Assembly (NCBI GenBank): GCA_020284085.1 | Contig: JACEVL010000147.1 | Coordinates: 307,501 to 371,500 of the forward strand | From: Aporrectodea caliginosa | Lineage: Eukaryota > Annelida > Clitellata > Crassiclitellata > Lumbricidae | Direction: 5' to 3' | DNA: 64,000 nt | In this document: in pieces, positions 26,641-37,900 of the stretch | Layout: the number at the start of each line of letters is the position of its first letter | Numbering within the stretch: the stretch's first letter is position 1 | Translations under genes and position numbers: made by a program | Notes under the pieces: model-generated | Told to the model about the DNA's origin: nothing | Database searches by the model: none | The model's input: only the letters and a program-made list of their open reading frames with translations

Positions 26641-27889
26641 CAGGGCCGTTTTAAGGTCGTCGTAGGCCCTAGGCACTCTTGCATTCGTAGGCCCCAACTG
26701 CCCGTTCTTAAATTAAAAGCGAGTTAATGCGGGAAATTAATTAATTAGCTAATTAATTAGATTGGTAGCTAAATTCTAATTCTAATTAATTAGTAACAAA
26801 AATTTTGCTAATTCTAATTAAATTACTAATTAAAAGTTGTCTAAATCTAATTAAAATTCCATAATTAGCTTCATAGTTACCTTGCCTACATATTTCTTTA
26901 CTTACTTTTTGCTCGATGCTTCCATGTGACTAATAAACATCAACCAATTTACTTGAGTTTTTAGTTTTTTATGATATCTTTCAAGGAAGAATTGCCTTTT
27001 GTTATGAGATGTGTTTATGAAAAATTTCAGTAGAGCCTACATAAAAGAATCCAACAGTAAAGTAAAATTAATTGGAAAGTGTCTGTTTTAGCAATTACAT
27101 TCTAATCTTCTAGTAAGAAAATAATATGAGATTTCTCAGCATTTTCCAGCTGCACCCGAAACATTATGTTGTACGATTTTGCAAGATTTGATACAAATGA
27201 GTAAAGAAACAGGCTCGAAGACAATAGCCTACTTTAGAACTCATGATAATTCCAATGTGCAAGTCCGATCTCAAATAAATATAAATATGTTCCACAGTAA
27301 CAAGAAGAAACTGGATAAAGATCATTGAAATTTGAGTTTCATCATAATCTGAAATATTTGCCTAATAGATTGAACGCTTAACTGGCAAAAGAAAATTTTC
27401 GAGTAGTTTGTATTCTGACGCCAGCAACTAATTCTAGTTAATTAGTTCAGCGTTAATTATAATTCTAATTAATTAGTTATCCCAAAAATGGTAATGCTAA
27501 TTTTAATTATGAAATTCGAAGTAATGCTAATTCTAATTAATTTGTTAAGAAATCTTAATTACCCATCACTGGCGGGCAAATGACATTTGAAGACGTTATA
27601 AGTGATCTTGCTAATGCAAATTAAGAGCCGTAATTTAAAAGTTCACATAGTTTATATTATGCTGTTGCACAGCGTAACTTAACTTTTATTAATAAGCATA
27701 AAAGTTAACTTGTTTCAGTACAATTATAAAAATTATTAAAGTAGAATTTGAAATTTCTTTCATTTCGTGTCAAATTCAACCATTAAAATTATATTTTCAA
27801 TATCTCATTTTCAGACTTTCGTGGGCCCCTAAAATGTTCGTGGGCCCTAGGCACAGTGCCTACTCTGCCTAGTGGATAAAACGGCCCTG
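26641..27889. mobile_element. hAT-like element, 8-bp duplication TCCAGATC, with internal AATTAATTAG arrays
   Basis: The left end CAGGGCCGTTTTA equals the inverted right end over 13 bases. Subterminal copies of GGCCCTAGGCAC occur near both ends. TCCAGATC flanks it exactly at 26633-26640 and 27890-27897. Inside, clusters of CTAATTAATTAG-like units lie at about 26723-26870 and again, largely inverted, at 27420-27570, which suggests a second element inserted within. It lies in the GPCR intron. Confidence 0.85.
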
Positions 27890-27942
27890 TCCAGATCCAT
27901 CAGTGTAAACCCTATCCTGTGATTTATATATATATATACATG

Positions 27943-27975
27943 AATGTGTGTGTGTGCATGTGCGTGTGTAGGTGA

Positions 27976-28045
<70 letters not shown>

Positions 28046-28136
28046 GACAGACAGAGACAGACAGAGACAGACAGAGACAGAAAGAGAGAGACAGAGACAG
28101 AGAAGACAGACAGAGACAGAGACAGACAGACAGACA
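27943..28136. repeat. Compound (TG)n, (AG)n, (ACAGAG)n array
   Basis: TG units to 27990, GA units to 28036, then ACAGAG and ACAGAC units to 28136. Confidence 0.95.
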
Positions 28137-28648
28137 GAGCTTATAATAAGGAGGAAAAGCCTAGAAGGTATTCTTGCTGCAGTGTAGGGAGCTATTTCTT
28201 AAACATGTTATTTTATCCTAACTAATCACTGATATAATTATAGTCATAAATAAATGAGTCACTGTATCTGTCACTGCCGCAACTGGATGTGAAAATGTAA
28301 CGAATATCGGAACGTTAGGACACGCATGGCCATTAGCTTAACTACTGGAGACCTTGCGTGGATGGAAGAGGATCCGTCTTTCGTGACAGGGCATGCATAC
28401 AGTAATGACGCTGTAGCCATCGTGACAGTTACGACAGTCATTGCATTTCTAGCATTGCATCAGAAACAGCGACAGAGGAGGATGAAGAAGATCAGCAACA
28501 TCAGCCACCAGAGAAGTGGAAAAGGGTAAAGGAGGAGCAGAAGGTTGAGGACGAGGATCATGAGATCAGATTTAAGACCAATCGATGACTACAGCTTCGT
28601 TTCCATTAGGGAGGAACGACGCCAAAATAAGCGCCTTCACGGACTTTC

Positions 28649-28748
28649 TACCTGTCTGTCCGTCTGTCTCTGTCCGTCTGTCTCTGTCCGTCTGTCTCTG
28701 TTAGTCTGTCTCTGTCCGTCTGTCTCTGTCCGTCTGTCTCTGTCCGTC
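28649..28748. repeat. 12-bp array of CTGTCCGTCTGT type
   Basis: About eight units of CTGTCTCTGTCCG-like sequence with one TTAG variant. Confidence 0.9.
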
Positions 28749-28850
28749 TGAGTGTGCCTGCTAATTCTTCTTTGCGACATTTGCTTCCGCGAGTTGATTT
28801 CTAATTCGCGGCACGCTGCAGACATGGGATTTGTTCTATGCATAATATAC

Positions 28851-28958
28851 GTAGATCTATACATATAGATCTCAGACGCATTCACGCTTATTATAATCAT
28901 GTGTATAACAGACACATAATTATAGGAAATTATATATATATTATACATAATTTCCTAT
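28851..28958. repeat. Two adjacent AT-rich palindromes
   Basis: AGATCTATACATATAGATCT at about 28853-28872, and ATAGGAAATTAT facing ATAATTTCCTAT at 28922-28958. Confidence 0.85.
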
Positions 28959-30301
28959 TTGTGCACGTAATTATTAGATGTTTATGGATAGTAGGCCTAT
29001 ATAGTTTTTCGGCCTATAATGGATCTCGTTTATAGGTGGTCTGGTTTTAATGACGTACTATTGACAGGGTTTCAGAGCTTTGAGATTTCGCGATCGTCCA
29101 AACAAGATAGACTGTACACCTACGATATTTACTCTGCAGGCATGCTGTAATAATATCGCCCGATTATGGCGTGGTATAATAATATTGTTACGAGTGCTAA
29201 ATCTAATTAACTCAGCCAACCCCCCGTCCATACCATCTGCTGGATATCTAATCCGAAGTAGGCCTCAGTGCTTGCGTGCCTGTTTGCATAATGATAAGCT
29301 GATGACTGTGACAACAATGTATTCATTTCGGTCACTCTACGTTGGCATAAACAACCCGGCTATCACGCAGCGAGTGGACTAACGCGCGTGTGTCTAAAAT
29401 GTAAATAATTTAACGCTATAAAAACAAAACAGGATATGCAAACGCACTATAAGAACCTGTCCTATTAAATCAAAATTTGATCATTTTTATCTAATTTAAT
29501 GAGATAAATAAGTTAATTCAACCGCATAGCGCGTGCGTGCATGTGTGAGGTATTCACTGGGTTCTTATTGAAGAAACACGGTTCAAGATGCATCTAAGAA
29601 ATCATGCATGTCACCAATTAAATACGCTTCAATTGTTCAGCACCCTGGGTGTTGCCGTGTCAGATACTTTAAGATTGAGTGAATAGAATTGTCATTAATT
29701 TCCCTCTATTCTAACCATCCTTTTAGTTTACATTACTAAGTTAATATACCTTCAAACTATACACGAAAGTTTAGTATGAGTCGTCGTTGCTTTTGTGTTT
29801 ATTAATATATCTATTGCATATATATATAATTATATATGCAATAGATACCACATATATATATATGCATATATATATATCTGTTCATCATCACTTCGTAAAT
29901 TGCTTCGTTGACACGACGAGATCTCGTTCAAAGAGTGGGTGTAAAGCGACTCATCCAGTGTCCCCCCCAGCACTTGTACTTTAGCCTCATCTGTCGCGTT
30001 GCTTTACATCTGTGAATTCCGAATGCCAACGAAGTGTGGCGCTTCATAAAGGCATTTTCCGCGTAAATTGACGTCTGCCAGCTAAAGATGTGACCTCATT
30101 ACGACGTCAATCCGCGCCAGAACCATTAAACCTCTGAGGCGACATCCATTATAAGCTCAGTTTATCCGTTTTTATCTAGAGCATGCATACATGTACATGA
30201 AGACGCATAGAATTGTACAGAATAATCTGCAGAAAATGGCATACCCTATATAGACTGAAATGCACTCGGCTAATGAGGATATTAGTATAGCACAATATAC
30301 T
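28959..30301. other. Intronic anonymous sequence
   Basis: Nothing beyond the palindrome at 29809; a 100-codon open frame at 29080 has no motif. Confidence 0.55.
29809..29848. repeat. AT-rich palindrome
   Basis: TATCTATTGCATATATA faces TATATATGCAATAGATA. It is the third palindrome within about 1 kb. Confidence 0.85.
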
Positions 30302-30542
30302 GGGGCGCGGTGGTATAGGGGTATGTTCGGTGCCTTGCAGCTGGAGGGTTGCGGGTTCGAATCCACCTCAAAGCCGCCGCGTAGGGACCCTGGGCAAGTC
30401 CTTCACTCGCAATTGCTCATGCGCTTCGGCGTGAAACTCCGATTCAGCGTCCGCGCAGTAGTCGGGAGCGCCTCTGAATGGGCAATCTGGTAGAGGCGCT
30501 ATAACAAGTGTTCAAATACAATACAATACAATACAATACAAT
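30302..30542 (+). mobile_element. tRNA-derived SINE with LINE-like 3' tail (SINE-1)
   Basis: The 5' part resembles a tRNA: a pol III A box TGGTATAGGGG at 30311-30321 and a perfect B box GGTTCGAATCC at 30354-30364. The body contains CTGGGCAAGTCCTTCACT. The 3' part reads GTCGGGAGCGCCTCTGAAT and AGAGGCGCTATAACAAG, nearly identical to the end of the LINE at 21597-21910, and it finishes with (ATACA)n at 30515-30541. This is the classic SINE design in which the 3' end mimics a partner LINE. No clear target-site duplication was found. Confidence 0.88.
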
Positions 30543-30591
30543 TAACGACAAAGCTCGTGGACAATAATTATATTATTGCATGCTTTGCAAA

Positions 30592-30593
<2 letters not shown>

Positions 30594-30650
<57 letters not shown>
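30594..30650. repeat. (AT)n microsatellite
   Basis: Alternating AT of about 57 bp, 50 bp after the SINE tail. Confidence 0.95.
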
Positions 30651-30653
<3 letters not shown>

Positions 30654-31069
30654 ACGACTTTCGTGATATCCTATAATAAAGAACTTAAATTATATATCTC
30701 CTTCATGGGGCTTGAGTTAATCCCTCCCAGCGGAGAGATCAGCCACACAGATCCTTCTTCTCCACTTGTTTCTGTCACCAGTATTTTCTTTCCTCAAATT
30801 GATTCGGCCTAAGCGCATTTAGAAAAGAAAAGACGACAGCACGAAATCCGAAACTTGAGCCCCTCACTTTAGTTCCTTTGCTGGGTTTAAGAGAAGGCGA
30901 ACCGTGTTTTGGATCTAACCGATCATTGAACGAATGACGCCTTACCACATTACTACGATAAGTGGTATGGAAAATTGGAAATGGAAAGATAGTCTGGCCA
31001 CACAGGATTTTAACCAGGTCATGATGTATTATTATAGGAGATGTATGGCCATCTAGAACCGTTGCATGG

Positions 31070-31115
31070 CCAGGGCGCTATAAAAATGTTGAGATATACA
31101 TACATACATACACAC
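31070..31115 (+). repeat. Retroposon 3' tail with (ATAC)n
   Basis: GGGCGCTATAAAAATGTTGA runs into ATACATAC units. It lies in the GPCR intron about 355 bp before the last exon. Confidence 0.5.
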
Positions 31116-31469
31116 GCGTACATAACTATGTAACTATATGCAAATATATACATTTAATACTTTTATACATCAAGTGAACAATGAACATATTATAAATGCA
31201 ATACTTGCATACATGCATACATACATGTCATGCGTACATACTTACACACTTATGCATACATAAATGAGTCCATACGTCATTTAATCTGTGTCTGCTGCAC
31301 TCCTTCAATGCTAATTGAAATATATATTCTACTTGTTTGTCTAATGTATTATTGAGTTTAGACTATATATAAAAGTATTAAATTTATATTGTATTCACTT
31401 GTAGGCTTTCAGTTACAGATTGCTTTTTCTCTGCCCTTCAATGACGCAATATTATATGTCTGCGTACAG

Positions 31470-31868
31470 GTGGCGCGAATGATCATCTTGATTGCAATGG
31501 TCTTCTTGATCTGTTGGACTCCTTTCTACGCCATCTCTCTCATCAGTCAGCTGCAGTCGTCCAGCTTCCTGCAGAAGTCGCAGTTCCTCTTCACGATGCT
31601 GTCGACGCACTGGACTGGCTTCCTGAACAGCTGTCTCAATCCGTTCATCTACGGCGCCATGAGCAACAAGTTTCGCCGCAACTTCAAGCAGATGCTTCGT
31701 TACGTCTTTTGCTGTCTCTGCCGCGACTGGGCCAAGACTCGCAAACGTCGACAGTACTTCGAATGCCAGATCCTAGACCGAGGCTGCCAGTTCGAACCCT
31801 ACCAGGATTTTCATGGGTTCCAGTGCGCTGAGCTCAGGATCAATCCGTACTCGACTGGATTATCTTAG
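31470..31868 (+). CDS. Class A GPCR, terminal coding exon (TM6-TM7, helix 8, C-tail)
   Basis: This is the last coding exon of the receptor begun at 19162. The acceptor tgcgtacag ends at 31469, and translation continues in phase 0 with VARMIILIAMVFL. It encodes 132 residues and a TAG stop. TM6 has CWTPFY at residues 15-20, the CWxP toggle motif. TM7 has NPFIY at 57-61, the NPxxY motif. Helix 8 has NKFRRNF near 66-72. CCLC at 81-84 is a likely palmitoylation site, and a basic cytoplasmic tail of about 45 residues follows. Joining both exons gives about 267 residues, the normal length for TM4 to the C-terminus of a class A receptor, and no frameshift or stop is seen. The gene therefore looks intact and functional here, although TM1-TM3 is missing from what I can see. 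An AATAAA lies 133 bp after the stop. Confidence 0.92.
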   Translation: MARMIILIAMVFLICWTPFYAISLISQLQSSSFLQKSQFLFTMLSTHWTGFLNSCLNPFIYGAMSNKFRRNFKQMLRYVFCCLCRDWAKTRKRRQYFECQILDRGCQFEPYQDFHGFQCAELRINPYSTGLS

Positions 31869-32000
31869 TTCATGACTCAGACTTAACTAGCTACTCGTGA
31901 CCGCCGCTTCTCGTACCGGGTCCAGTTGACGCAGGGCAGCCAACCTAAGTTAGAGGCTCTATTCTTTGCTAGCTACAATGTTGTTTTTGTCACTAATAAG

Positions 32001-32006
32001 AATAAA
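32001..32006 (+). promoter_or_regulatory. Candidate polyadenylation signal of the GPCR gene
   Basis: An AATAAA hexamer lies 133 bp after the receptor stop codon, followed by a T/G-containing stretch. It is the first canonical hexamer on this strand after the stop and gives a plausible short 3' UTR. Position and motif are seen; its use is inferred. Confidence 0.5.
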
Positions 32007-32820
32007 TATGTTGTCATAGTCATGTTTATTACCACCTCATAATTACTAGAATTCTCACCTCGGTTTTGATTTTACTCGGTTAATAAAAATGAATTTTCTG
32101 AAACTCAGCATTTGATCTAACGATGATCCTCAATTAGGTCTGCTAATTGCTTAATTACAGTTGATAATAAAACTAATAAAACATAAAGATCGATAATAAA
32201 TCCTCTGGATAATATGGATAATATAAGGCTATCGCATAATATGCACAATATTAAACCTAAAAATAACAGTAATAAGCTTAAGCTTATTATAGCATTGAAA
32301 TGATAAACCACGACTTTGTTTTATCTTAATTGCTCGGGGAATTGTCAGATAAGTAATTACTTTTTGTGTCGCCACAAAAAACCTCGCCATGCCAGCGAAA
32401 AAATACTGTTTTGCAATAATAACTTTGTTATTGGTGATGTTCGCAGCGACCGTTGCCAGCTCCACGTTGATACAGCGTCCAGAAACTGTGTTTAAATGAC
32501 TTAATTATACAAAGGATTTATTAATTTTGGCGATCGAGGCTGATTTGTTTATGGCGAAATGTGGCAGGACTATAATTCAAGTCTTGTTCGAATTCTAGTC
32601 TTGGACTCAGTGACGATCAGCGAAAACCAATCTAAATGTGAAACATAATCTATATCTTCTCATAAAAAGATGAAACAAATAGTTTTAATTGTCACAATGG
32701 TCTCATAATAAAACGTATTATACAGTCTACATTTGAAGATTAGCCTAATATTATATAACGCAAATGAGGGAGAAGGATAGGGAGAATATGTACAGTACAG
32801 CAACATCGGTATCAGAGGTC

Positions 32821-33326
32821 TTCACCCCGGACGGTTCATCTTCGGTCGGTTCACCTATAGGGGCTTTCATCTCGAGGGGGTATTCACACCATTCTCACTA
32901 TTTATTTATTAATAACCTTAAGTGCGTAACAAATTAGATCTGAAGATACGTGAGTGGTTGTAATTAAAGGCAGATGATAAAGCGTGTCACTGACTGTAGT
33001 AAACATATCCTGTTGACGCGAAAACACTGCAATTACGCATAATAAATCGAATCAGATATTAAGACTGTAATTAACTGCAGATGATAACAGTTACGGAAGC
33101 GCTGACGATTTGACATAATTATTTAAAAGAAATCGCTCAATTTTATTATACTTAATGACATTTTACTATATGACACTATAGTTAGTTGCTTATTTTGTAT
33201 GTTGTAGAAAAAAACAACAAACCGCTTCGACAGACCTCATTTTACATTCATAGATGAGTGCCCCTAGAGGTTAAAGTCCCTATAGATGAAAACCCTAGAG
33301 GTGATACGTCCGGAGGCGAAACGTGA
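32821..33326. mobile_element. Element with ends made of 15-bp iterons (TTCAYC...GGGG type)
   Basis: The left end (32821-32880) has four successive units: TTCACCCCGGACGG, TTCATCTTCGGTCGG, TTCACCTATAGGGGC and TTTCATCTCGAGGGGG. The right end (33253-33322), inverted, has TTTCGCCTCCGGACG, TATCACCTCTAGGGT, TTTCATCTATAGGGAC and TTTAACCTCTAGGGGC. The outermost unit carries CCGGACG at both ends, so the order of units is mirrored. The interior of about 370 bp is AT-rich without coding sequence. No duplication was recognised at the borders. Confidence 0.65.
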
Positions 33327-33875
33327 TAGGACTATAGAAAGTGTCAGCTGTGTTTTGAACAGGGCCGACCTGGGTCGAGAAATGACGAAGAGACAGAAGT
33401 TGTCTTAGATATAAGCAAAAGGTGTCTGCAATGTTAGACATAGAATTTTTCCAGTATACAATTCACAATGAAGAATCATAAACAGGTCGCATCTGGAAGA
33501 ATAATTAGCATAATCCCAGTGGAAAACAGTTTTGCTAAGCAGAAGAGATTAGCTATAAGCTTAGATAAATTTGTTGCTCTAGCATTAACACGTAATTGTG
33601 TTTGTGACATCCCTTCACGTACTGTACAGAAGTATTTTAATCGTCATAACACCGGCGAAAATGGACCGACATCGATTTCTTCATAAATTTCGAACTCTAG
33701 TGGTTTCCTATACTTTATGCTCAGTTTGACTTATTTATATAGTAGATAACCTAAGTAGCCTATCACCTAATATTTCCTATCTCCTTACAGATGAGCCCTG
33801 TGTAGTAGATGACATAAGTAGCCTATGACCTAATATTCAAATATTTTAAATATAATAAATATAATTAAAATAACA

Positions 33876-33877
<2 letters not shown>

Positions 33878-33928
<51 letters not shown>

Positions 33929-33931
33929 TAA
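33878..33931. repeat. (AAT)n at the 5' junction of retrotransposon copy 1
   Basis: AAT units run directly into the truncated ORF beginning near 33935. The unit orientation is the same as that of the array following the element at 34842. Confidence 0.95.
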
Positions 33932-33934
33932 TAA

Positions 33935-34810
33935 TTTACTCTCACTCAGGTGCCCGAAGACTCTATCGTGGAAGTAATGAGAACCCGATGGCAGCAGAGC
34001 ATTGCAGAAACGACCGACTTCCCATCAACAGACGGCAATCAGTCTTCATGGGACACGCCGCTGCTCTCGGTGGCCATGCTGGAGATAACATCGCGCTCTC
34101 GGGATTCGTACGACCGGGCGAGGCTTAATGCTATACAGGCCCCACACGCCTCGGACTGGCTATTCGCCCTCCCTCTAGCTTCTCAAGGCTTAAGACTCAA
34201 TGACGAAGATATGAGGGTAGCGGTGGGCTTGAGACTGGGGGCGGTCATCTGTGCCCCACACACATGTCCATGTGGTACAATGGTTTCAGCCAGAGGATCG
34301 CACGGTTTGGCTTGCACGTTGGGTTTCGGCAGACAAGCCAGACACTCTTCCATCAATGAAATCGTGCTACGCAGCCTCATCAGGGCAGGTACACCGTCGA
34401 TCAGGGAACCGACTGGCCTCGCCCGATTGGATGGGAAAAGACCCGATGGCCAAACCCTGATTCCATGGAACAACGGGCGTTCCCTGATTTGGGATGTCAC
34501 AATTGTAGACACTTTTGCGCCGTCGTACTTGGTCGAGACAGCTGTAGCGGCGGGAGGAGCGGCGGAAATAGCCGCGACTAGAAAGAAGAACAAATACGAG
34601 GAGCTTCAAACAAGATACCTTTTTACTCCAATCGCGATAGAGACGATGGGACCTTTGGACCAGGAGGGCCTGGCTTTCGTCAAGGAACTCGGCAGACGGT
34701 TGACCAGAACAACGGAAGATCCACAAGAAACCTTCTTCCTTTTTCAAAAGATCTCTGTTACTGTCCAGCGATTCAACGCTGTCGCATGCCTTGCTACAAT
34801 GGGGCCCTAG
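33935..34810 (+). pseudogene. C-terminal part of a non-LTR retrotransposon polyprotein, TAA-embedded copy 1
   Basis: The frame is open from just after the stop at 33932 (no convincing start; 33950 is a GTG) to TAG at 34808, about 290 residues. I recognise it as the C-terminal module after RT in a family of non-LTR elements common in invertebrate genomes. Counted from the GTG, a zinc-knuckle-like cluster has C106, C108, H118 and C122. RH follows at 131-132, then RPDG with P165-D166, then WDVT with D182. This spacing resembles the CCHC, RH and PD...D blocks of restriction-like endonucleases in R2/R4-type elements; that assignment is an inference. The C-terminus ends LFQKISVTVQRFNAVACL, a block shared with the copies at 44103 and 62545. 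The copy is 5'-truncated directly against an (AAT)n array (33878-33931) and followed by a short 3' UTR and (TAA)n from 34842. The long intact frame suggests it is young. Confidence 0.8.
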
Positions 34811-34841
34811 AACTCTGATCTTAGAGGAACAATAACCGTTT
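34811..34841 (+). other. 3' UTR of TAA-embedded retrotransposon copy 1
   Basis: About 31 bp lie between the TAG stop and the (TAA)n array. The stop-proximal GCCCTAGAAC is also seen at the same position in the copy at 44103-44342 (complement). The UTR is very short, as in elements that end in simple repeats. Confidence 0.55.
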
Positions 34842-34936
<95 letters not shown>

Positions 34937-34944
34937 TAATAATA
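34842..34944. repeat. (TAA)n at the 3' end of retrotransposon copy 1
   Basis: About 100 bp of TAA units, with one CAA variant, immediately after the 3' UTR. Confidence 0.95.
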
Positions 34945-37900
34945 GGCTAATTCTTATCTCCTTACAGATAAGCCTTGTATTCCTCGTTGTAGAGAACTGT
35001 AATATGTACCGTAAAATAGATTGTTTAAATTCGGAAACAATTACAAAATAATTATCTCATTCATTCATTCATTCTGAGAATTTATATAGCGCCTCTTCAA
35101 GATATCTATCTACTTAACAAGAACTAATAAAGAATTGCGGTCGTTATAATAAACGACGCTGTATTCATCACTAAGCAGACAGCCACAATTACATAAGCCT
35201 ACAGTTGAAATTAGAAAGATTGAATCTTTTCTTTGAAGCGTCTGTGGCGTGTTTCCGTTAACGGCGCTATATCATCAATAGAGTTTCCGGAAAGAGTAAT
35301 CACATACTCGGATACGTTCGTCTTATGCAATTCATTATTTAATTAAATCGCCAGCGGTTGCTGCCTTAGGCACTTCTGCTGATAATCCATCTCATTAACG
35401 CTTTCAAATACTCCCATTCAACAGGCGACGTGTGAATAAGCTTTTCGTGGACATGTACATATCTCATTTACTTGTCACCCTCGAGCCTTATCGACGCCGA
35501 CTCTTATGGGCGGACGTAGTAACTAACAATGACCAACTGAAGCCAGCTTGGACAAATGAGACTGGATAATTTGTGTGAAAGTCAGCACCGACACGCATTT
35601 GCCATTCATTTCCTTTGACGTAGGCCTACTCTAGCAACTGTTATTTTAGGATACCTTGGGTAATTTACTGATTGATGTGGCTGTTCCTTATAATTATCTT
35701 CTATTGCAGGTGTGGATTCGATGTACCTAAAATGCTTTGATTAAAGTCAACAGAGAGCCCATATTTGTTGACTTCATTCGAACTGCGTCTTAAGGATAAT
35801 TTCTAATAGGCTTATCGGCTAATTAGAGTAACAGACATGGAGCCTTGGTTTCGTACTTCCACAACGCAGTATAGAAGCTTGCACGTGGTCGTACACGCAT
35901 TCTGGAACAAGCCGCAACGAAGACAACGACTTGAGTTTCGTTTAGCTACCGTATATGCCTCTATTTTGCAGGCGGTTGAAGACCATTTTACTTGATCGTG
36001 GTCTCGTATTGCTACTCTAATTAATTTTCTTGACCTGGAATGCGCAATATAAAGGTGCACTTTCAGATTAAAGTCTGCCACCAAAGTAGCATAATGCTGC
36101 ACAAAGATTGTTCACGAAACACAGCAGTATAGGAAAAAGACTTAGACGCTAGGAAACAGCTCAGCACTCAAACCGAATGGGTGGCTAATCTTACTTGAAT
36201 TGCTTTATTAATTTTATTATTAATACGCTAACCGTACTTGCTATTCTGATTATCTCGAGGGTTCTTTTACTCGATGATTGCCTTGCCAGTTTCCCAGTGT
36301 ATATTTCTAATTTAAAAAATTGTGTCGTGGTCTTGCATTTGACGAAAATTTACGAAAATTAAATTTATATACATAAGATGGGCATTGTCTGATCAATCGT
36401 ACTAGCGCTTCTCGATATTGTCTACCGCCATAGAGTTTATTGCTTTTTCATCTGGCGAACCCCAATAGCGGAAGCAGGGATGCACTCAGAGCCTGTGTTG
36501 TGCATAAGCTGAATCATTTAGCTAAGGGACAAACAGCTATTTGCCATTCATTTTCTGGTAAATATACGAAGTTGCCATATATCAAAGGTAACATTTATGA
36601 GACTGGAGAAAGCTCTTCTGTTTGTATGGGGTTTAAAAATTAATATGTATTGGCGTAAACATAAAGTCTCACATAATATTTCCAGATGTATACAGTACAG
36701 AAGAATAAGAACAGGCAATTAACATCAACGTTTAACATAATGGAATGTAACTTCATCGCCACCAATCTGTTTACTATTCACTATGGTATCAGTTTAACCT
36801 GTTGAGGGACTTTTGTAATTGAATTGACAGATACTTCTGTGATTGCGTTAACTGGGGCTTCTGCACAGTTCAGTTCAGCAGCTCAATAATGACCCTGTTT
36901 ATTCCGTTTGACCTTAAAGGTAAGCACTTTGGTCGATGCTGATACGCCCACTTGGAATTTGCAGGGTTGGTTATCGATTTAAGATGCCATGAGGCACATA
37001 AATAATACGGACGATGACGAAGGCATATGACTGACCATAGGTATTGGAATTAAACCATCGATCAAGTTATTAAATGACTCCGATGTTTTGATGCAGCTGC
37101 AACTTGATCGATCGTTTAATTCGAAGACGTACTATATGAACCTGTGTGATTGATTAAAGGTTATAATGCTCAATAATAAAAATTTATGCATTTTGCAAGT
37201 TTCTAAATATTATGCACAATTGCCTTACATGTCCTGAATTATTATCATCACTCTTACTCTAGGACTAACACTGTATGAATAGGTTTTCATTCAGCTATGT
37301 GTTACAATGTATATCATTTGTATAATATGCACTTAGTTATTATATCCTTATATGGCGTTGACATATCACAATGACTATCATATGAAAGCATAGTCAGGAT
37401 CAGCAACTGAGTCTAGATAGATCTGTATTCACTCTTTACTCTCTGTTCGATATATATCATACTTGATACAGCGTTTAGTAGGATTTTGATCAGAAGCTCA
37501 GATTAATTTTAATCGTCGTAAACACATGGTGGGTATTGCGTACTCCTACTTCTGTAGCTTCATAAATCCAGTGATGTTGATGATGCCTTCAGAATCTTCG
37601 CTAATATGCTTCAGTACATTCATAGTAGACACGACAACAAATCCTTAGAAACATTAAAGTATGCGCTGACGAATACCCACTCATATTTCTATAGTTTCAT
37701 GTAGAAACCGTATTATCGTATTCTATATATGCGTACTTGCAAATTGATACAGAATAAGCAGCCTAATAGGGACATCCGTAATCTCAAAATTCTAGAGCGA
37801 TACTTCAACGCTAGGCGTGGGGAACCAGCTTATTCACGAGCGCTGTAGACTGCAGTGGCCTGTGAGAAGATTTGTTGGACTTTTGAGGCATCAGATAGAT

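Noticed and set aside
28326..28529. 67-codon frame with a hydrophobic segment
   Set aside because: No family resemblance; a single hydrophobic run with a basic tail is not enough to call an exon.
34183..34747. Minus-strand frames of 126 and 136 codons opposite the retrotransposon ORF
   Set aside because: Antisense shadows of the retrotransposon frame at 33935-34810, which has the recognisable motifs.
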